64,000 bases of DNA, taken from Desmodus rotundus (taxonomy: Eukaryota; Chordata; Mammalia; Chiroptera; Phyllostomidae). The stretch is taken from the NCBI RefSeq assembly GCF_022682495.2, contig NC_071391.1, forward strand, positions 127,577,896 through 127,641,895, in the 5' to 3' direction. The notes under the pieces were generated by a model, which saw nothing but the letters and a program-made list of their open reading frames with translations, searched no databases and was not told the DNA's origin. The position numbers were made by a program, and so were the translations under genes. How positions within the stretch are numbered: position 1 is the stretch's first letter; each line of letters opens with the position of its first letter. Positions 1 to 10,885 of the stretch are shown in pieces.

Positions 1-1380
1 ACTGGGCGCTGGATATACTTTGACTGAATGACTCAAATAAAACAGTTTTATATTTTAAAATGGTAATTCCAAAGAATCAGTCAAAAAGAGTTCATGTTCT
101 TTTATTTTACAGCTTCTTCTGGATAGTTGAATTCTCTGAATAGCTGATGATGAATTTATGATGTCCCTATTAAGTTTAATTATTTTTAATAGAAATCTAA
201 ATAAATGGAGTTTAGTTCTTCACTGTAGATTAGATTAAATGGAACACTGACTGTTTTTTAACCATTCTAGTCATCATTAAATAATTAACTATTACACTCT
301 TCTGAGGTATGTGTGAACTTTGTGTTTTTTCCCAAAGAGTTGTTAATGATCTTGATATAATAGTTTTACTTGCATCTAATTCTTTTGTTTCCTATTTCCT
401 GTCATGCCACCAGCTATTCCTTTATACTCCTATTTGTGTACACGCCTGTAGCAGCCCTTTCGTCACCATAACTGCCCCTACACCATCCATAATTTGCTGT
501 CTATGTTTTGGTCTGATTGTGAGGGATTTGTGTGAAATAAGAGAATGCAAATGTTAAGTGAGGGCACAAAGGCCACTCTTAGGAGATTAAGGGCTGGGTG
601 ACACTGGGTTTTTTGTCTTTAGAGCCTATTTCTACATTCTTTCTGAACTGTGTGCTAGAAAGGTAAGACTGAAACACCTGAGTTAGGAAGAGACGGGGTG
701 TTACCACAGTTTGGGTCATGGGTATTTTCCAAATCCCCGTTTCCATGTAGATGTCCGATCCTCTGTCTATTTGTATGACCAACTCCATGAAGGTAGGTCT
801 AAGCAGATGATACCTCATGAAAAGTGGAGAAGAAGAAGAGACACTAGTGAAGTCCTTTGATTAAACCTGCTCTTAAAGGGTACCCATTGACAAAATTTCC
901 ATAGCCCCCTAGGACAAAGTTCCATCTGGAGATACATTCTTATTGAAGAAACAAAATTGAAACATTTTCAAAAGAAATAAAAAAACCCCAATACATTCCA
1001 GTGGTTTAAAGAATAAGGCCAAGGTCTATGATAATTCTTGAATTACTCACCTGACCTACATTTAAATAGTACAGGTAATTCCTGCAGCAATAGGTGTTTG
1101 GTTACTTAACAAATGTTCCTGTAGTACCTGCAAGTCAGACATTGATAGTTTTTGTTGTGTGTTGTGTTATACTCTGCACTTTTGGAAAAAATTAGCTACT
1201 TAAAAGTATGGAAAGAGGAGTTCTTTTTACCGGTCTCTGTAAACTGTCAAGAGCCACGACCCTGACCATTGCGCTTCTGGATCTCAAGTTCCCTCACGAG
1301 TAAAATAATCCTAAAAGATTTAGGGTCTAAATTCCAGGACACATTGCTGCGGAGTTAAAGACTGAGGAGGAATTCTAGTT
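1..1380. other. AT-rich stretch, nothing recognised
   Basis: I see no gene or recognisable repeat here. The short open frames (82 codons at 309-557 on plus, 79 codons at 579-818 on minus) lack splice context, family similarity or codon bias and look like chance frames. Confidence 0.5.
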
Positions 1381-1384
1381 CCAG

Positions 1385-1398
1385 CCAGCAGAGGGCAG
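1385..1398 (+). promoter_or_regulatory. CTCF core-like motif
   Basis: The 14 bases CCAGCAGAGGGCAG match the published CTCF core consensus CCASYAGRKGGCRS at every position. This is sequence matching only; a perfect 14-mer also occurs by chance in mammalian DNA, so occupancy is unproven. Confidence 0.4.
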
Positions 1399-1920
1399 TG
1401 TTACCTAGACAAGATCTTAACCAGAGGTCTGGACAGATGGAGCAATAGGAGCAGAAGTTAGTATGCAGAATGGGTAGCTACCTACCTCTCTCAGTCTTGA
1501 GTCACCAGACCACAAATGCTCCTCCACAAAATAGCAATCTCCAGCAAGTGTAGAAACGTACTCCTCCTCAATCATTTGCCACTACTCCCAAAATGGACAC
1601 ATTACTCATTTCTACTGGAATATGAACAGGAATTTAAACTCCAGCAATCTGTGTTGTTTTCTGAAATTTAAAGTTTGTTCTATGAATACATTCATTTATA
1701 TAAAATACAGCAGCTTGTCTATACATATTGAACATTTAAAAATTACAGTTGAAAGTAGCAGATTTTTCTCCTGCAAAAATATTTATGAAGTATTTATAAA
1801 GTTTGATTATGTTTAATATCATGCTGAGAGAGGAAAACTTAATGGCACTTTTTAATATACAAATAATAAAAGTCGTGGCTTGTGGCACATGGATTATCTC
1901 ACAGTTCTAAGTGTCTAATT
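1399..1920. other. unique stretch, nothing recognised
   Basis: AT-rich sequence without a recognisable repeat or coding region. A 64-codon frame at 1622-1816 is not supported as a gene. Confidence 0.5.
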
Positions 1921-2180
1921 CAGTGATTTTCAACCTTTTTCATCTCATGGCACACATAAACCAATTACTAAAATTCTGCAGCACACCAAAAATATATTTT
2001 TTGCCAATCTGACAAAAATAGGTATAATTTTGATTTATTCACAGCAGACAGCTACTGTTTTGTTGGCTATTGTCATTTTTTTATTTGACACCCTAAGGAA
2101 AAGAGGTCAGTGCCCCTGACTAAATTGTCAGGTATTGCACATTTGAAAAATGCTTGTGGCACATTGGTTGAAAATCATTG
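1921..2180. mobile_element. non-autonomous hAT transposon (MITE)
   Basis: A 260-bp unit is bounded by imperfect terminal inverted repeats: CAGTGATTTTCAACC at the left, and CAATGATTTTCAACC when the right end is read on the minus strand. GGCACAC-type subterminal blocks lie at both ends. No transposase is encoded. The flanking 8-mers GTCTAATT and GGCTGAAA agree at only about half their positions, so the target duplication has decayed. It resembles an abundant non-autonomous hAT family of bats; the subfamily name is not assigned. Confidence 0.75.
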
Positions 2181-2301
2181 GGCTGAAATTCATAGTGGAA
2201 TACTAGATGAAAATCTGAATCTCAGGCAACCCGCAAAGTTCACAGAGTGTCTCACATTAGACTGGTCCCTACGGGTGACACGAATGCTGTGTTCTGCGAG
2301 G

Positions 2302-2344
2302 CCTTCCTGGTGGGATAAAACTGAGACCTTCCTGGTGGGATAAA
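2302..2344. repeat. tandem duplication, about 26 bp period
   Basis: Two adjacent copies of a unit containing CCTTCCTGGTGGGATAAAA sit just left of the half-L1 insertion. They look like a local slippage duplication. Confidence 0.7.
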
Positions 2345-2356
2345 AAAAATGCTAGC

Positions 2357-2964
2357 GGGATCAGACAGGATTGGCAAGAAATATTCAAAGTCATGAAAAG
2401 CAGGGACCTGCAGCCAAGATTACTCTACCCAGCAAAGCTAGCATTTAGAGCGGAAGGGCAGATAAGGAGCTTCACAGACAAGAAAAAAAAACTAAAGGAA
2501 TTCATCATCGCCAAACCAATATTATATGAAATGTTACAGGGAATTACTTAGGAAAAATAAGCAGATTAAAACTATGAACAATAAAATGGCAAAAGATGTA
2601 AACTATCAACAAATGAATCTAAAAAAGCAGAGTAAGCAAACAAGAAGAACAGAGACAGAACCATGGGTGCGGAGAGTGTTTGGTTGCCAGATGGGAAGGT
2701 GGTGTGAGGGAATGGGCATGAGGTCAGGGTACAGGTGTTACAGCCATGGGGATGTAAAGTACGGTATAGGAAATGGAGTAGCTGAAGAACTTATATGCAT
2801 GACCAATGACCCACGGACATGAACAATAGTGTGGGGATTGACTGAGGGAGCGAGGGGTCCTGGGTGGAGGGGGGTCAAAAGGGGGAAAATCAGCACAACT
2901 GTAATAGCATAATCAATGAAATATAATTTAAAAAGAACAATAAAATAATAATGGGATCAGATAG
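2357..2964 (+). mobile_element. 5'-truncated half-L1 (HAL1-like) copy with TSDs
   Basis: The element (2369-2952) is flanked by GGGATCAGACAG (2357-2368) and GGGATCAGATAG (2953-2964), a target duplication with one mismatch. It opens inside the C-terminal domain of an L1 ORF1p-like frame, where QPRLLYPAKLAF can be read on plus. After the ORF1 stop near 2550 it runs straight into a purine-rich 3' UTR and an A-rich tail, with no ORF2. The 3' UTR matches that of the complete element at 50543-52380, including the ending ACAACTGTAATAGCATAATC, so both belong to one ORF1-only family. An A-run in the frame has shifted it, so this copy is dead. Confidence 0.8.
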
Positions 2965-4279
2965 TTTAAAATAGTAGCACAAGCAGGTAGTTTAAGATGA
3001 TGTCTATTTGACAGATAATAACTCAGTGGGAGGTATGAAAATATTTGTTAAAAAACTGTTAAAATGGATGAGTTAAGATGTCAACATGAAAGATAGTTAA
3101 TGGAGAAGTTTTCTTCAAGGAGGTACCACTTAAAAAATGTAAAAATAGGTGTGTATGTAAAACATATTAAAAGATCAAAGACACTATGTATATATGTGAT
3201 GATGATGATGATGATTACAGTGTTGGGGTTCGTAGTCCTCTTGAGACCCTGTCCTTGGTGATCTTAGAAAGATACTTTGGTAGAAACCTCCAACTTTTGC
3301 TCCTTCTTAGACCTTCATCAGTAATAGAGATTTTTTTCTTTTAGTTTCAATGCTGAAGCCTAAAAGGCAGGAGTTAATAAAAGAATGATGTAATCCTACC
3401 TGGCGGGGGAAGTATGCGGCGCTGTGCAAGTTGCCACCTAGAGAGCAGCAATCTGTCTCTCCTTGCAACACCACTGCCCGCGCTATTCCTGTCCATGAGG
3501 CTGCTCCCTTCTAGGGGAGTTAACAGTGTCTCAGATCAGAGAAAGCCTGGCTACTCCAGAGAAAATAAAATCAAGCTCTCCCATCCTCCACCCCCTTCTC
3601 TTTCGCCCCGTAGCGACAGTAACTGCAATAAAATGTGAGAGTAGGAACGAATTGCTATGGCAACAAAGTGTACTCTAATAATGAAGATGGTATCTAACAA
3701 GCAGGAGCAGCCAGAACTTTAAGGGAGAGGAAAAGGAAATGCACCTTGAAGAAGGAGGAAGAAAAAAATCACAAAAAGTTAAAATTTTCTAACTCCAGCC
3801 TACATATATTGGCCCATTTAGAAAAGTTTGATTTGCGTCTTGGCCCACTTCTTCCTAGGGTATTCTTACAAACCAAACCAAGGTTTTAAAATGCTGCTTT
3901 TCCCCCTTAATCTAGTACATCCTAGAAGCAGGCAGCAGGAGGAGGGATTGGCCCCTTTGATCTAGAAACATGGAGCCAGGTGCAGACACTCAGGGGTTTT
4001 AGAGAAGTCTGTGCATCTGGACCCCCTGCTTCGTGGACCAGGGCCCCAGGGCTTGGTCTGGCTTCTCTGACAAGAAAATTCTCTTCATCACAAAAATACT
4101 TCAGAAATTGCCTGCCAAGCCGGGTAAGGGCCTGGGAATAATACACGCCCATCATGACTAGAACGGACATATAAGTGAAGGACCTTAAGGAAAATACTGA
4201 GGTGCAGCTGGTGAGAATCCATCACTGGATTGAAGGAGACTGAATTTATTCCACCTACTCATTCAAAATAAATTAAAGT
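2965..4279. other. mostly unique DNA with a short (GAT)n run and a GC-richer patch
   Basis: A short (GAT)n run lies near 3196-3216. At 3400-3640 the sequence becomes GC-richer with several CpGs (GCGGCGC, CCCGCGC, CGCCCCGTAGCG), but there is no recognisable promoter element, splice-flanked exon or protein similarity. The 74-codon plus frame there and the 82-codon minus frame at 3922-4170 are not supported as genes. Confidence 0.45.
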
Positions 4280-4284
4280 AAGGC

Positions 4285-4685
4285 ATTCAGAATGGGCTAG
4301 GTTGTGCTACAAAACAAATCAACTCCAACACTGTAGTGGTTTAAACAACAAAGGTTAGTTTCTCACTCACAGCATATGTCAGTCACACCTAGAAAGGGAG
4401 CTCCGCTCCATGCCATCCTCATTCCGGGAGCTGGGATGGATTTTGCCAGGTGTGTGGGCATGGGGAAAAAGAAGACTTGAGGGTCTTGTGTCGGAATTAA
4501 ATGTTCTGATCTACAAGTGACACATATCACTCATGTCACTTCTACCTGTAACCCATTGGCCAGAGCAAGCCTAGCCAATTTCAAGAAGCAGGCAATGAAT
4601 GACAATCTCCCCACCTATCTGGAAGAAGAAAAGTAGAGGTAGGTATAGATAAGCATTGCATGTCGCTACCACAGTAGGAGTGCAC
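4285..4685 (+). repeat. ancient interspersed repeat, family unassigned
   Basis: The opening pattern (GGTTGTGCTACAAAACAAAT, then GTGGTTTAAACAACAAAGGT) and the CATTGGCCAGAGCAAG block are typical of an old mammalian LTR-type repeat. I recall the pattern but cannot fix the family by eye. Confidence 0.4.
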
Positions 4686-4770
4686 CAGGAATTTTTATAG
4701 ATGTGTACACAAAGCTTTTAATCAAGGCATGTGTTCATATTTTCTGGGAAAGTGTCAGGCTGTTATGTTA

Positions 4771-4902
4771 TAAAGGATGGGGCAAAAGAAGGTTTACAGT
4801 TATTCATATGCAAATAATGCAATAATTAATAAATAATGCTATAAGAATACAATGCGTTTTGTGTCCTCGCAACTGTAAACCTACTTTTGCCCCACCCCTG
4901 TA
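4771..4902. mobile_element. Tc1/mariner-type MITE
   Basis: About 132 bp with long terminal inverted repeats: GGGGCAAAAGAAGGTTTACAG on the left mirrors CTGTAAACCTACTTTTGCCCC on the right, and TA dinucleotides flank both ends (TATAAAGGA, CTGTATAAA). The AT-rich centre has no coding capacity. The structure fits an internally deleted mariner mobilised by a transposase in trans. Confidence 0.8.
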
Positions 4903-5229
4903 TAAAAGCAGTTTTATTCCATCCAAGAATGTGTACGTATGAGGACTGGGATCATTGGAAGATGGGCAGCGTGCTCACCTGGACTCCCTGGGAAAACTGA
5001 GGGGTTTCAGACTCCGAGCATTGGCGAGAATTCAGCAGCCAGGTTTTGCAAGGGTGTGAGATGGGGCCTTGCCATTTACCCAAGGGTGAAAAGATGGATC
5101 TAAGGATGAGGTTTCTCACACTCAGAAAGCTGCTGGACCTCATGGTGGCTGTTAGCAGGCTTGATCTCTTCCAGATATTTGTTACAGGTGTTGCCCAACT
5201 TAAACAAAAATGAAGCAAAGTAAAACAAA

Positions 5230-5490
5230 GCCTGTGTTCTTTCTTTCTCCTTACTTAAATTCTTTAAGCTCAGTTCAAGCCCTATTTCTACTCATTCCAT
5301 TCTTTGACCCCCATTGCACATATAATCAATGCACATTTCCTTAAAAATTAATGGTTCTCTAAACTTCCATGGATTCCACTTTTTCTCCCCACTCAGTAGA
5401 AGCCCTATGACAATAGGAACCTTACCTTTCCTCTTTTGTAATCTCTTCTTGCACTCAGCACAGGGCTGTTAGAAAGTTGGCCAACAACAC
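5230..5490 (+). repeat. L2-like 3' end fragment
   Basis: Pyrimidine-rich sequence with the order typical of LINE-2 3' regions (TCAAGCC, CATTC, then CTTGCACTCAGCACAGGGCTG). Heavily diverged. Confidence 0.4.
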
Positions 5491-5729
5491 ATGTATTGAT
5501 TATGTTAGTAATTGGAAAAGGAAGAAGAATTTTTACTGCGAACAATGGCTCAGGCTAATGCACATCCACTTTGGGTAACTATGTTGTCATGGAAAGCTTT
5601 ATTTTAAAAGGCAGTTCTCTGATGCAGAGTCTATTGCCACTACAGTTCCTTTAAGCCCCTTCTAGTGAAGTGGGAAAGGCAGCAAAAGGGAGATGAGGAG
5701 AACAACAGGGTGTAGGGAAATAAGAGTTG

Positions 5730-5950
5730 ACTTGGACCCTGGAGCTGGGATCCTGTTCTTGGCTCTGCCACTCACTAGCTGTGTAAAGATGGACTTCCTC
5801 ATCTTCATCTGTGAGAAGGGATACTTGCAATATACCTTGTAACAATTGCCTTGCCTATTTCACAGCATGCTGTGAATATTAGATAAAATCATGTAAGTGA
5901 AAGAAGTCTGAAACTTTTAAAATACTTTACAAATATAACTTAAAATGAGG
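5730..5950 (+). repeat. MIR SINE
   Basis: The MIR core is visible: GGCTCTGCCACTCACTAGCTGTG followed by a diverged CTTCCTCATCTTCATCTGTG block. It is an old tRNA-derived mammalian SINE. Confidence 0.65.
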
Positions 5951-6644
5951 TCATTAAAAAGAACCTAACTTGTATTTAATGTCTTTTGTGCGACAGAAAC
6001 AATTTCAGGAAGGGTAGGGGGTGCGTGATAAACCCGGGACAACACATGTTCTGAGCTCTTTGAAATCCGTGTATCTAATCAGCACAGGTCCTGTGGCTAA
6101 TTGCAGGGGGTTTCTCCCTGGGCTTCAGTTCAGTTTGTAAAGTGCTATATTTATAACTTTCTGAAGCCTCAGTCCCTCTCAGAATCCCAGGAAATAAAAG
6201 TGTGGTCTGATGGTGACTATAGATTACAGGTAGATGTTGCCACGCTGGCGGTGATTTTTTACAAAAGCAAAACAGCAGGTATTACTGAGAGAACAGCACT
6301 AAAGCTTTTCACTTCTCCAAGAGGGCCTGCTTCCTTTTCTTCCCTCCTTCCTTCCCATACTTAAGAGGAAAAGACCATGGCTAGAGCCAGAATAAGCCTG
6401 CTCACCTGCAAAAATCACAGGTGGGAAGACAGGCTGGTGGGGGCTCTGGCAGTAGGGAGGGTGAGGATTACCTAAGGCAGAAGAGGCTCAGATGGGGTTT
6501 GGAGCATGTGGATAGGAAATAGCAAGAGTCCTTCATGAATTGTAGGGATCGTGTGCGGGAGCGATGTTGCTCTGTGAGCCCAACATACATCCCACAGAGG
6601 AGCTGTTATGGTGGGGTCCCTAGCAGATACGACATCAGTGTGAA
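5951..6644. other. unique stretch, nothing recognised
   Basis: No repeat or gene recognised. The 87-codon frame at 6101-6364 has no supporting signal. Confidence 0.45.
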
Positions 6645-6810
6645 GACAGGAGGCCTGGGTGTGAGTGGTGGTGACAACTTCATTAGCTCTATCCCTAGCT
6701 TCTCTGAGCATTGGTTTTCTCATCCGGAAAATGGCAAGATAAGAATAATAAAAGCTACTTCAAAGCTTTGGAGAATGCTTATGAAAGAGTCTTTTTTTAA
6801 TAAGTAATCA
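6645..6810 (+). repeat. MIR-like fragment
   Basis: Diverged MIR right half: GGTTTTCTCATCCGGAAAATGG followed by AAGATAAGAATAATAAAAGC, matching the layout of the MIR core and tail. Confidence 0.5.
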
Positions 6811-6964
6811 GTAGATCATTTGAAATTATGCAAAGGCTTTATTCAAGAGAGCTAGGAATTGAAGATGACTAACAATTGTCAACAATTGTGTAGAAGGAGA
6901 GAAACAAACGTGGGAGCAAAAGGCTGTACATGCAGCATCATGGGCATGCCACAGCCTGAATGCC

Positions 6965-6978
6965 CCACAAGGGGGCAG
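6965..6978 (+). promoter_or_regulatory. CTCF core-like motif, one mismatch
   Basis: CCACAAGGGGGCAG agrees with CCASYAGRKGGCRS at 13 of 14 positions. Sequence match only. Confidence 0.3.
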
Positions 6979-7039
6979 CAGATTGAGCGTCCTGTGATTG
7001 AGTCAAGGAAATTCTGAGACTAGGGTTGAAGGGTGTTCA

Positions 7040-7560
7040 GCAAGTGATCATGGGGGCCCTGCAAAGATGTCCACATCCTCACCCCAGGATCTGTGAACGT
7101 GTTATTCGACAATGCCAAGGGGAGTTCAGGTTGCTGATGGGATTAAGGTTGTAAATAAGCTGACATTAAAATGGGAAGATTATTTTAGATTGCTGGGTAG
7201 ACCCAGTGTAATCCAAATGGCTCTTAAAATTGGGGGAGTCAGAGGAAGAAGTGCAATGGCAGAAGCAGAGTCAGGGTGACGCAATGTGAGAATTCAGCCA
7301 GACATTGCTGGCTTTGCAGGTGGACAAGTGGGGCCAGGAGTTACAGGATGTGAGCATCCCCCATGCACTAGAAAAGGCAAATAAAGGATTTCTCCCTTGG
7401 AGCTTCCAGAAAGAAGCAGCTTGGCCTATACTTTGATTTTAGCCCAGTGAGACACCTGTCAGGCCTCTAACCTATGACCTCTACCTATCAGATATTAAAT
7501 TTGTGTTGTTTTAAACCACTAGGTATGTGCTAATGTATACAGCATCTGCTTCAGAGAACA
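7040..7560 (+). repeat. MLT1-like (ERVL-MaLR) LTR
   Basis: About 520 bp follow the order of an MLT1 LTR: GCAAAGATGTCCACATCCT, then TGTGAACGTGTTA, GTGTAATCCAAATGG, GATTTTAGCCCAGTGAGAC and TTGTGTTGTTTTAAACCACT near the end. It is an ancient solo LTR with no internal region. Confidence 0.65.
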
Positions 7561-7799
7561 AATGCAACACTCAAAGTAAGATATTTGATGCTAATTAAGG
7601 TCTTTTGAATGCTAATATCAAGAGCCGTGCACACGTAAAGGGGTGAGTTTGTGAGTGAAACAAGAATTCAGAGAGTTAATATAAACTACAAAATGGACAT
7701 AAAGTTGTCATTTTTAACAGCTGCCCCACAGCCTAAACATCAAATTTGTGAGAATCACCAAAATGCATCCTCTTCACTGAGGCCCAAGTAATCTTTCTA

Positions 7800-8120
7800 T
7801 AACAAGTCTGATCTTGACCAGCCCTTGCTTAAAATCCTTTGTGGACTTCACAGTGCCAAAATAACACATTAAAATTTTTTTTCTTTGTGATCTAAATTCT
7901 TATTCCTCAGTTTCATTTCCTTTAATTGTTCCACATGCAGACCACAATCTCACAATAGTGAATATATTACTCCTATTGAAAGTGCTGGGCTTTCTATGTC
8001 TCTGCACATACAAAATGTTTTTCACTTAAAATGTTCTTCATTCCCTTCAGTTTGCAAACTGACTTGCCTTTGATTTTAATGATACTTCTTCAGGAACATA
8101 CATTCCTTTTAGGACTTTTC
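7800..8120 (+). repeat. L2-like 3' region
   Basis: The order CTTGCTTAAAATCCTTTGTGG, CTTCAGGAA and AGGACTTTTC follows LINE-2 3' sequence. Strongly diverged. Confidence 0.45.
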
Positions 8121-9096
8121 TCGAACCAAGAACACCGACTTTGATTCTGTAAGCAGTCATTTGTTAATATTTTGGCTGATCAATATCCAACCCACCATCA
8201 TACTTTCTAGGAGCACATGGCTCTCCATTGGGGAATCGCCATTGTGCGTAGCATTTTGCAGAAAGCTATTCCTCACGTCACTTCTCACTGTTAGCTCCCA
8301 CTCTCAAAACTCAAAGGTAGCAGCAGGCTAAATTCTCTTTGCTCCCACCCTCTAAAGTCCAAGGCGAAGCATGTGATATAAAACTGATTAAGCTTCCAGC
8401 ATTCTAGTTCCCAGCACTTTGAATTTTGAGTGATTGATGCAAAGAAGTTCACAGATAAAATTGTAAGGGATGCAATAGCCAGCAAACTAGATTCTGCAGT
8501 ATAGTCTTCGCTTGCTTTGATTCCTGCCTAATGTTCAAGCCTAGTTCTCCGGCTCCTAGACCTTGTCAAGACTCCTTACTGGTAAATGCTCCTTTTTCTG
8601 GGTTGCCATAGCACGCTCTTTATGCATATATTATAATAATTGTCACTTATGCTGTTATAATCTATTAAATTTTTCATAATTAGGATAGGTTTGAAATAGC
8701 TCTGACCACCTCATGGCCTAACTAGATACAGCGAAAATTGTACTTTATTTGATCAATTCAGTTAGATTTCTCAAGTAGGAAATGGTCTTTGAAATATTCA
8801 AATATGATGTTAAAGGAGCGTCTTACAGAGAAAAATCATATTCACTTAGGTAGCTGCACTATAATAAAGCCTATAAAGGAAGCTTGATATGATGGGGGGG
8901 TCAATTAAGGGTGGGGGTAGGGACGAAGAAGGCGATGGACTGAAGCACAGGATGTTGAGTTTAGATTTGATATCTGTGTACAATTTCAGTGGACTTGACT
9001 GTGATGGGTAGTAGGATCATGTTAAGAAACTAAGGGCCCTTGAACCCTTAGAGGGAAGGAAATGGGACCAAAAGTCTCTGAAACTTAAATTTCAAA
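8121..9096. other. unique stretch, nothing recognised
   Basis: No gene or repeat family recognised. A short G7 run occurs near 8893. The 64-codon minus frame at 8291-8485 is a chance frame. Confidence 0.45.
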
Positions 9097-9556
9097 AATA
9101 CTGTGTTGCGACTGTTCAAGGCCTGACAGGTACTCGGTATTCAGGCAGGCAGAAGAAAATGCATGGAGCCGTGGGGGTGTCTGAAGTGCCTTTATCCATG
9201 GGTGGGCGAGCCACATGTGCTGCATCTTGTGTGTCCCCCTGCACGGCACCTGTCCCCTCTGTGCGGCACACAGTGTGGCCCTTGCTCCCTGGCACGGCAC
9301 ATGTTGTGGCACCCAGCAGGGAGCCCCTAGCCCCTTTGAACTACTCGAACAAACAAAGCCGACTTCAAGCCAGAAAAGCATATAACAGCATGATTTTGCA
9401 CGTGCGGACCCACTTCCTGTTACGGGAACCGTTTATCAGACTCGGCTCAAGGCTATGAGAACACGGCCCCTCCAAGGCTGTGGAAACACTGCTTCCCTTC
9501 ATTACCCAGACACCTGGTTGAGGAAGCCAGACTGCCTCCAGTTACCCTACAAATAC
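9097..9556. mobile_element. probable solo LTR, family unknown
   Basis: The block 9102-9551 (450 bp) begins TGTGTTGCGACTG and ends CCCTACA, giving TG...CA ends. It is flanked on both sides by the 5-bp direct repeat AATAC (9097-9101, 9552-9556). It is clearly richer in GC and CpG than its surroundings. Together these suggest a solo LTR left by recombination. No AATAAA was found, so orientation and family are open. Confidence 0.55.
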
Positions 9557-10299
9557 TGTTATAAAAATATAAGAAAATCACACAAAAGTTTTAATTTTCT
9601 CATGATATTTTTGAAAAATTAAAAATATCACTATTTTGAAAAAAATCTTAAAAAAATTTTTTTTTGTATCTCTGAATTGTTCATTCCTCAACCACTAGCT
9701 TAGTCTGCCTATTGTTGACCAGTACTGCATATGCTGGACATTCAATGATTAATAAAACCCATGGTTTTAGCCATCTTCTGGCTAAAGGAAATTGTTTACA
9801 TACCATGTAGAGTTTTGTTATTTTTGTCGGGGAGGGTGTTGACTTGTGGATTAAGAGATGGAGATTTTCAAAATACCAACCATGAACCACCTAAACTCAT
9901 CTTCTCATTCTCTTGGGTCTAGTTCAGTCTGAGCTTGAAATATAGATCATGTCGGAGGGAAGTCTCCCATGCAGCTGTTTTATAGAGGAACTGTGCGTTT
10001 TTTATGGTGTAGGTAGCAATATTCTTTTCAGATGAGATTTTTGGAAAGGATTTTTCTGAACACTTAGAACAAAACACCTGGTCCAGATTCTGAATGCAGA
10101 AGTCAGGTTTCACCTCAGGTGTTAAGCATTTGAATCAGGACGTCCTGTGGGGTACCTGTGCAAGATCAAGTAGTTTTGGAAAACCCTCTTGAAGAGTTGC
10201 ATTCACTGACCAGTTCTTCAAAAGGGTATCTTATTTTTAGCTCATTTTCTTAACAACTTTTCATGAAGAAAATGCCACTATTTCGTAGGAGTAGAATTT
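9557..10299. other. AT-rich stretch, nothing recognised
   Basis: An A/T-rich patch lies at 9560-9665. Otherwise no gene or repeat was recognised. Confidence 0.45.
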
Positions 10300-10885
10300 A
10301 AAAGGTGGAAACTTTTTTTCTCAAATGTTAGCTATAGTCCTTTATAAATTTATTTTATTTTATTTTTTCCATTACCATTTATCCCCCTTATATTCCTCTT
10401 CCCTCTACAATCACCACACTGTTGTCCATGTCCATGAATCCTCTTTCCTTTTTGCTCAATCCCTCCACCCTCTAACCCCCGTCCCAGAACTGTCATCCTG
10501 CTCTCTATCTATGAGTCTGTCTCTATTTTATTAGTTTGGTTTGTTCATTAGATTCCACATATGAGTGAAATCATATGATACTTGTCTTTCTACCACTGTC
10601 TTATTTCACTTAGCATAATGTTCTCTAGGTCCATCCATGCTGTTGCAAAGGGTAAGACTGTCTTCTTTTTCACAGCCAAGAAGTATTCCATTGTGTAAAT
10701 GTCCCATAGTTGTTTTATCCACTCATCTACTGATGGACACTAGGGCTGTTTCCATATTTTGGTGATTATAAATAATGCTGCAGTGAACATAAGGGTGCTT
10801 ATGTTCTTTCAAATTGGTGTTTCAGGTTCAGTGATTCCACTGCTAGGAATTTATCCAAAGAAACCCGAAAAGGTGGAAACTTTTT
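10300..10885 (-). mobile_element. young L1 fragment, minus, with inverted 5' end
   Basis: The 18-bp target duplication AAAAGGTGGAAACTTTTT occurs at 10300-10317 and 10868-10885. Between the copies, plus-strand positions 10353 to about 10826 are the L1 3' UTR and end of ORF2 in antisense. From about 10828 to 10867 the sequence is L1 ORF2 in sense (CAGTGATTCCACTGCTAGG). This is the standard signature of twin-primed insertion with 5' inversion. About 33 bp of non-L1 sequence (10320-10352) separates two T-rich tracts at the 3' side. Confidence 0.85.

Noticed and set aside
3400..3640. CpG-island promoter or first exon
   Set aside because: The CpG-rich patch is short and has no recognisable promoter element, splice donor or coding similarity.
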